Source: Lepisosteus oculatus
Taxonomy: Eukaryota; Chordata; Actinopteri; Semionotiformes; Lepisosteidae
Direction of reading: 5' to 3'
Length of the DNA: 64,000 bases
NCBI RefSeq assembly: GCF_040954835.1
Contig: NC_090698.1
Location: 30,247,501-30,311,500 of the forward strand
Positions 57,735-64,000 of the stretch are shown piece after piece (the stretch's first letter is position 1; the number at the start of each line of letters is the position of its first letter). The notes beneath the pieces are model-generated. The model ran no database searches and had not been told where the DNA came from. It saw only the letters and a program-made list of their open reading frames with translations. Position numbers and translations under genes: made by a program.

Positions 57735-58022
57735 TCAGCGTTTTACAGCTTATCCCAGCAAGCAACGGACTCAAAGCAGAATATACCCTGAATGGGATAC
57801 CAGTCCATCACAGGGCACACACAAACAGACTCACACACACTCGCACCAGTGCCAATTGTCCTAAAAGCCAATTAACCTACCAGTATGTCTTTAAACTGTG
57901 AGAGAAAACTGAAGGAACCAGAGAAAGCCCACACAAACCTGGGGAGAACATACAAACTCCATACAGATAGCACCCCAGGAATTGAACCCAGGACCCCAGC
58001 ACTGAGGCAGCAATACTGTCCA
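57735..58022 (-). mobile_element. V-SINE-type SINE, nearly full length
   Basis: On the minus strand it reads from a tRNA-like head ('cagtattgctgcctcagtgc', 'ctgggttcaattcctggg', a B-box-like stretch) through 'gtatgttctccccaggtttg'. It continues through 'gttccttcagttttctctca', 'ggttaattggcttttagga' and a GT-rich spacer to 'ctggtatcccattcagggta' and 'tgctgggataagctg'. Orientation is opposite to the 16.99-kb copy. Confidence 0.85.
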
Positions 58023-59399
58023 TCCTTAAAGTCTGTTTATATGTGCATGTATTAGTTGGCACATTTACCCAAAGCTAACACCCTCTTGAGGGCTTTAAAA
58101 GATTCTAATTGTTTTCAAGTCCTTTTCCATTTTGATCTAATGCGCTTGGAGTGTGTAGTTTTTTTTCCTCATATGTTTGTTTGTCTCCTCCTTTCCTAGT
58201 TTGTGATAAAAAAAAGAATCCCTCGGTGAGAGAGCTTCCAAAGCCAATCTAAGCCTAGATTTCTTCACACACTGGGTCTTACAAAATGAATTGATTATCC
58301 GCCAATCATTTCCTTTAAATGTCAAATCTGGCTGTAACATTTATGAAACAGATTGGATATTTTTTGCTTGCTGAGATTCCCTGGTGAGTCAATTCACTCT
58401 ATTGCAAAGCCATGAGTGATTCCTCCACAGGAACCTCCTTTAAATAGAAAACCTCTCTCACAGTTGACTATTCAATGCAAAATATGTTTGTAGGGTGAGT
58501 CATTCGAATTTTAATCACACGATGGGATTGCTTTTTAAAAATAGCAATTATTTTTCAAATGACACACTTTCACTCTTTTCAAAATGAATTATGATTAAAT
58601 CAATGATTAAATAATAACTGAGTTAAATTAGAAAAATATAATATAGTATTAGAGTGTTATGCTGTTAAGCTAAATAAATGCAAACTTTTAAATAGCCATT
58701 TTCCTTCTCTTTTTACTGCATATAAAGCTATACTCTCCACAATTCTTCAACAAAATTGCATTTTCAGTTAAAGATTAATAAAAAATATTAAGTTTGAATA
58801 GTTAATAATAAGAAAGTATTTTAAACTGAAAAACAGATGTTTATTAGAAGGTAATAAAGAGTATAAATTGGAATACCACTTAAAAAACTGCCTAATATGT
58901 GTTATACTGCCTTAAATAAATTTTCATGATATGATTTAGGTGCTTAATAAGTTTACAACATAAAATGTGCTTTTGGGAAAGAAAAATACAGTATGAAGCA
59001 TACGACTTATGCCACAAAAGCCCTCATTTACTCAACAGTGGTAATGTGTTCTGTGTTGCAAGAGCCCTTACTTATTTGTGTGCTCCTCCAGCAGTACTAT
59101 TTCCTTACCTTACACACGGAATAATTACCACCTAACTTCATTCTGAGCAACTTACAAAACATACAATAAAACAAAGTGAATACAAAGAAGAAAGTAAAAA
59201 TCCAAAGGACAATAAAAACAAACCAGTGTGGAAGGCACACATTAAAAGCATAAGGCCTGTGCAGAGAAGAGTGAAACTGATGTTCACAATGAGTGGTGGA
59301 GAAGGAAGACAGAGTACTGTGAGAGATTGGAGATAGACTGGGACGGAGTGGTTAACAAAGCAGTAGGTTAGGAGGAGTGCTTTCAAAAGGATGTGTGCA
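58023..59399. other. Intronic sequence, nothing recognised
   Basis: AT-rich DNA within the large intron of the minus-strand gene. Confidence 0.5.
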
Positions 59400-59800
59400 G
59401 CTATAGGGAGCTAATTGAGGGACTGGAGCAATGCAGAGGAAAGGCTTGGCGAACAGCTGAATTCTGAATTAGTTGGAAAGGATGAATAGTGCTGACTGGG
59501 ATGCCAGCCAGGAGGGAGCTCCAATAGTCCAGGCGGAAGAGCAGCATGAAGCTGTGTAAGTGAGTGAGGACAGATTCTTGGCAGAGGATTGAGGGAGAGG
59601 GTGTTGGAGTCAAGAGGGAAAGAGTTGGAAAGGTCGAGGAAGAGGAGGAAAGGTGTTTAGGCTTATAGAGATTCCATCTCTGATAATGAAATTGCATCCA
59701 GGAGGAGATGGCCAAGAGACAACGGCGGAAGGGGGAAGAAGGTCTAAGCATCAGCTGCGTAGAAGTGGTATGAAAAGCCATGGGAGGAGTCATAGGGTAC
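59400..59800 (-). pseudogene. L2-type LINE fragment
   Basis: A minus-strand frame (130 codons) contains 'FMLLFRLDYWSSLLAGIPVS' and 'PFQLIQNSAVRQAF', matching the 'SRLDYCNSLLAGLPxxxxxxLQxIQNAAAR' motif of L2/CR1-superfamily ORF2 C-termini. The next expected block ('LHWLP') is absent here but occurs in the separate fragment at 24.2 kb. Confidence 0.8.
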
Positions 59801-62354
59801 GGTTCTAAACAGAGAACAGCAGTGGGTGAAAGTTTTCACATAGAGTATGGTGAGGAATAGAGAGTGACCCAGTGACCTGGAAAGTGTAAATGAACATGAT
59901 GAATAATGATGCTAATGACTGCTAGTACATGTAAAGGACACCACCAAATATTTTCCACAGAAACTAGTCATATGTGAAAAGTATTAACTAAAGAGTTAAA
60001 TTCAATGTGTTTCTCTGCACCTGGCAAGATTGAGAAGCTTGATAAGTTCATGGACGAAGGATGTACATGTCACAGAACCAGGAGATGAGCGCATACAGTA
60101 GAAGAACAGAACTAGAAAATATTTCTGATGACCATTATATATATATTTTATTTTTAGTTTGCCTCCTTGTGTATATTGCTGTTAAATAGTGTGTATTTGT
60201 CAAATATTTTGGTCAGGGAAGACATTATCATCTTTATACAATTTATATAATAGATGAAAAGGAGAGATAAATAAATAGGTAAATGTCAATTTCATACACA
60301 GCATCTTCCAGTAGACCTGTATATATAGTACTGTTCTTATGTGGTACACATGCATGTACAAATGAAGTGGGAATGTACTAGTTATACTGAAGTAAGCTAC
60401 CATATACCTAAAATGTAATGCATTATTGTGACAAATCTAATGCAATGTAAGGGATTAAAATGATTTAAACTGTCTTTTAAACATAAATCAGTGAATGCAG
60501 AATAAGCATTAAAGTGCAATGAAATAAAAATCAAAATTGGATCATTATATTAAGAAGTAAGGATGCAAAATGCCTTTGAAATGTAAATATTTCAGCAGTT
60601 ACTCATTGCTGAAAGAATGGGTAATACAAAATAAGCAGAGAGAGCTATTAGACTGAAATATTTCTTAGATGTTCTCGATCACTTTGCTTTATGCTGAGTG
60701 AAGACGATTTGCGTCTTAGAACAAACTACTTCTTATACACTCAAGTCTCCTGCTTAGGATTATTAGTTATGTATCAAACTATCACATAAAATGCTATTGC
60801 TTCATGTTATACAATGTGCCCTGCTACTGGGGTGATGACACTGCATCATTTAGTTTCCATTTTAATTTTAATTTGTTAAACCTTTGTTTGTAATTTATGG
60901 TTTCTCTTCTTAGCATCTGAAATACCAACAGCAAATAGAAATACCCACCGCCATACTGTACTTAATGTCCTGTAAACACTGGGAAAATATGGGTTTCAAT
61001 TTCAACTTGAAACTGGGCAAGCTCAGTATTAAGCGGTACTCTGGGTTACTCTGTTCCAACACTTCATTGTATCCTTGTTGTCTGGGAACCCTGAACTGTT
61101 TCATCTGTGGTGGTTATATGCACAGATTTTATTTGCTACACATTACTTATGCACATAATTAGCTATTAGAATATGGGAGATACTACATAATTTTTACACG
61201 CTGTGTGGATTCCCCCTATTAGGCTATGGTATTCTACTGTATTTTTCTAGTGAGAAGGGTCCACTATTATTTATGACATTAAGTGATCTACAAATAAAAA
61301 GTGGAATGTGCTTTTCAATATCTTAAGAATTTTAATTACAGAACTGAAGGACCTTATGGAAATTCTTTCTTCTCCTGTAAAGGTCTTGTACTAATTAAAA
61401 TAGGATTGAACAAGTGCTGAGGGAAAACAATGGCTTTTAAATGCTGCCGACATTTTATATGTCAAGCAATCGAAACTTTGAGATGATTTGTATATTTCTT
61501 TCCAAGATTATGATTAAACAATTCTGATAGAAATATTTTCAGATGAACATTCTATGCACATTCCCTGCATGTATGATAAAATCTCTTTTTATATCTGTCA
61601 TAGTGAATAGTACACTGAAGTCAACATTAAGCATCAGGCTAAAAGCCCCTACCATTTTCATTTTATTAATTGGTTCCCAGAATTAAAGCCAACAGCAGGT
61701 CAACATTAAAAACAATTACTATAAAAGCTTAGCCAGGCTGTTAGGAAAACTGCCAAAATATTTTTAAAACCAGATTTAAGCAATACATTGATATTATGGA
61801 TTTATTTTGACTGAAAGGGTAAGGAGAAAATACTGGTGTTATTTTACTGTTCTTTTAGAAATGCAAATGTAAAATACATTTAAAAATATACAGTTTAAGT
61901 TATTTTGTGATAACAAAGACAGCAGTAACCAACTGGTTTGCAAAACCAATAACAAAGTCTCCGTCTAGATGTTTCTACAGAATAATTAGATCTTTTTGTC
62001 TAATTCTGTTTATTTCCCTTCCTCAAAGTAATGTTCCTCTCTGCTCAGACCCCAGAAACCCCTAACATTTTGGAGAACCCTGGACAAATGATCACTATGG
62101 CTAAGATACACTCTTAACCATTGGAGAATTGCATCATGTCTGATGCCATAACGATAATAATTTGATAAGTTTAATTAACAATTTATGGTTCTGCCTTTCC
62201 TTGTTGTGGTGAGAACAGAAAATTTGCACAAACTAATATGTACTGAGCACTTAAAATGGCTCATCAAGGGCAAGAATGAAGTGGCGAGATATAAACGCTT
62301 GTTTCACCAGTGAGGCCCGCTTGCCGAGTTGTTTTGATGGATGAAAGCACTTAC
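59801..62354. other. Intronic sequence, nothing recognised
   Basis: AT-rich. The remainder of the intron between the microexon at 57.1 kb and the exon at 62.4 kb. Confidence 0.5.
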
Positions 62355-62474
62355 GATCTGGAGCGGTGTCTGGAGCGCCTGTAGTTTGGGTCATTCTGGG
62401 ATCTCTCCTTCTGCCGTCGAAGCACTGCTTCCCACTGAGGGGCAGAATCCACCATCTCATTCTCCTGCCGAGAC
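62355..62474 (-). CDS. Upstream-most visible coding exon of the host gene
   Basis: 120 bp with donor AGATC|gtaagtgc and acceptor tctgacag|. A more pyrimidine-rich acceptor 29 bases upstream would put a TGA in frame, so it is rejected. It encodes '[20 protein letters not shown]', then '[19 protein letters not shown]', an Arg/Ser-rich segment after a Trp-containing helix. With the five downstream exons it gives about 178 residues of continuous protein. Upstream exons must lie beyond the window or in sequence I could not recognise. Confidence 0.75.
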
Positions 62475-63584
62475 CTGTCAGACAACTCACCCAGTCAAAC
62501 TGAAAGAAGCTACAGTAGGTGCAATGAGGTGAGTGGGGTTAAACTGATTTTGGTTTCTTCTACTTTTAGTCATGGTTTTGTATGGGACTTTGTACAGTGT
62601 TGTTTCTTCACAAAATAAAAAAATAATATTGAATTTTTTTTTATTTCATTCATTTGCTTCTTGGGCTTCTAAGTAGTAGAAGACTGGTTTGAAGTTAAAG
62701 ACTGTTATGGTACTTCACAATTTTGCATCTGCTTCCACTCAAAGATGGAACAGCCTGACATTTTCATATTATAAAGGTATACTGGGATTTAATGTTAAGT
62801 CATTTAATCTGGGGCAAATATTACATTTGTGTCAACCAAGATTGCAGCTTTTCCTGTATGTTTGAAAACCATTTTAAACTCTTTTTCTCATCGATAGCCA
62901 AAGCTTTTTACATTTTTTTAAAGCTTACATCTAAAACGTAGTTGCACCTTGCAGCCTGATCTTACCTTACTGTATTTCAGCAGCTAATGGTAATTACCTA
63001 TCATAAATATTCACTCTTACATTACAAAACAGAAGTTGGACCAAAATGCCTTTCAGCTACTCTGGTATTATGCTCTTTGACCTCTCCCTGGTTGTTTTTC
63101 CTTTGGACGAACAGTATTGCAAGAAAATATTTTGAATCTAAAAATGTTTCACTAAATATTGCTTTTTACTGTCATATTTAAAGAAACTAGCAGTTTATTC
63201 TTAGTTTGACAAATGACATTACTCCAATCTGAGCATTTTGCAATTTGAGATATAGGTTCTATTTCAGATTAAATGATTTAAGTTACTTTTTATGAAGAAA
63301 GTTATTACACAAATATACACCATTGTTTATCTTTTAAAGGCACGTATTAAAATCTCAAATGAGGAGGAAATGTACATAACCTTTATCCCTTTACATTTTA
63401 AATTTGACGACTATTTGATCAAACAAGTTTGATTTTGAAAACGATTAGTTAATTCAAATAAAGGACACTACCAAGAATTCATTCATGGCCATAACTATGT
63501 CAGATTTTATGTTGGGAATGGTTTCTTCTCAGTTTAAAGCTAACTTGTCTCCAAATAAGATGTATGATCTTATCCATCTGGGTT
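62475..63584. other. No feature recognised
   Basis: Probably another intron of the minus-strand gene. No exon with matching phase was seen. Confidence 0.45.
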
Positions 63585-63975
63585 CAGATTGAAGAATAGT
63601 ACAGAAGCAATTCTTGTAAAGGTTCTAGTTAATGAACTTCTTGTGACTGCTGACTCTGTATTTTTATTTTTAGTCGCATTGAACATAGTAGTGTTTTCAA
63701 TATTATTGATTATACCAATTTTAATAGATAGTGTTGACGGTATTTTACAAGAATTGTTTTGTTGTGGTTTCAATCTTATCTAAATAATAGAAAGCAATTT
63801 GTTCAAATCATCAGTTGTTATTCTTCTACAAAGTGTGCCACAAGTGCTGTCTTACAAGGCCTCGTTCTTGGTCCAATTCTTTGTAATCTATTTGTTGCCA
63901 TTGGATGAGCTTCTTCAAAGGTACAGCATCAATTTTAATGTTTATTGTGACAAATCTCATTTGCTTTACCACACT
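63585..63975 (+). pseudogene. Decayed L2-type LINE reverse transcriptase
   Basis: The plus strand shows 'KNSTEAILVKVLVNELLVTA' (compare HSTETALLKVTNDLL). After a break it shows 'LQGLVLGPILCNLFVAIG' (compare PQGSVLGPILFxLYxLPLG) and 'INFNVYCDKSHLLY' (compare INFHCYADDTQLY, the catalytic YADD region, here degraded). It may continue past the window end. Confidence 0.75.
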
Positions 63976-64000
63976 ACTTACATACTGTAACATTAAAAAT

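Noticed and set aside
62478..62503. Alternative upstream acceptor (tttctttcag) for the exon at 62.4 kb
   Set aside because: It would introduce an in-frame TGA immediately after the junction in the frame fixed by the five downstream exons.
1..64000. CRISPR arrays, prophage, operons, bacterial promoters
   Set aside because: No regularly spaced repeats or prokaryotic gene arrangement. Everything points to a vertebrate nuclear genome.

Overview
This window looks like intergenic and intronic nuclear DNA from a vertebrate, most likely a ray-finned fish. It is AT-rich and mostly non-coding. Its recognisable content is a typical fish repeat set: V-SINE-type tRNA SINEs, 5S-rRNA-derived SINEs, Rex1, L2 and CR1-like LINE debris, Tc1/mariner elements, an RTE LINE and a chromodomain Ty3/Gypsy element. 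No species can be assigned by reading alone. There are no operons, bacterial genes or CRISPR arrays.

Layout. From 1 to 18.6 kb there is unannotatable AT-rich sequence with SINE copies, decayed Tc1/mariner relics, a hAT-like MITE and LINE fragments. From 18.6 to 24.0 kb there is a nested structure: two 119-bp inverted arms enclose a Tc1-like transposon, which is split by a nearly complete 3.15-kb RTE LINE with a clean 17-bp target-site duplication. From 24 to 29.5 kb there is almost nothing except L2 and CR1-like debris. From 29.5 to 37.3 kb there is a 5.1-kb sushi/Tf1-type Ty3/Gypsy element on the minus strand, with a 5-bp target duplication. It is followed by a tandem segmental duplication of about half of it (pol fragment, gag, 5' LTR and host flank). 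From 43.9 to 46.9 kb there is a Rex1 3' end, a solo LTR and an L2 remnant.

From 47.3 kb the window seems to hold host genes. At 47.3 kb there is a CpG-rich promoter-like segment with a CCAAT box and a 5'TOP-like start, leading into tiny, mostly non-coding candidate exons on the plus strand. This plus-strand region carries three related copies of a structured block of about 140 nt, so a spliced non-coding, possibly snoRNA-hosting, gene is the working idea. Facing it on the minus strand are the last six coding exons of a protein-coding gene (62.5 to 54.9 kb). Their splice phases all agree and together encode about 178 C-terminal residues. I do not recognise the protein.

The best-supported unusual observations are the self-priming signature of the LTR element (leader start complementary to the sequence beside the 5' LTR, with a TATA-like box about 28 nt upstream), its tandem half-duplication, the LINE-in-transposon nest with inverted arms, and the candidate TOP-type non-coding gene with duplicated exon/structured-RNA units.
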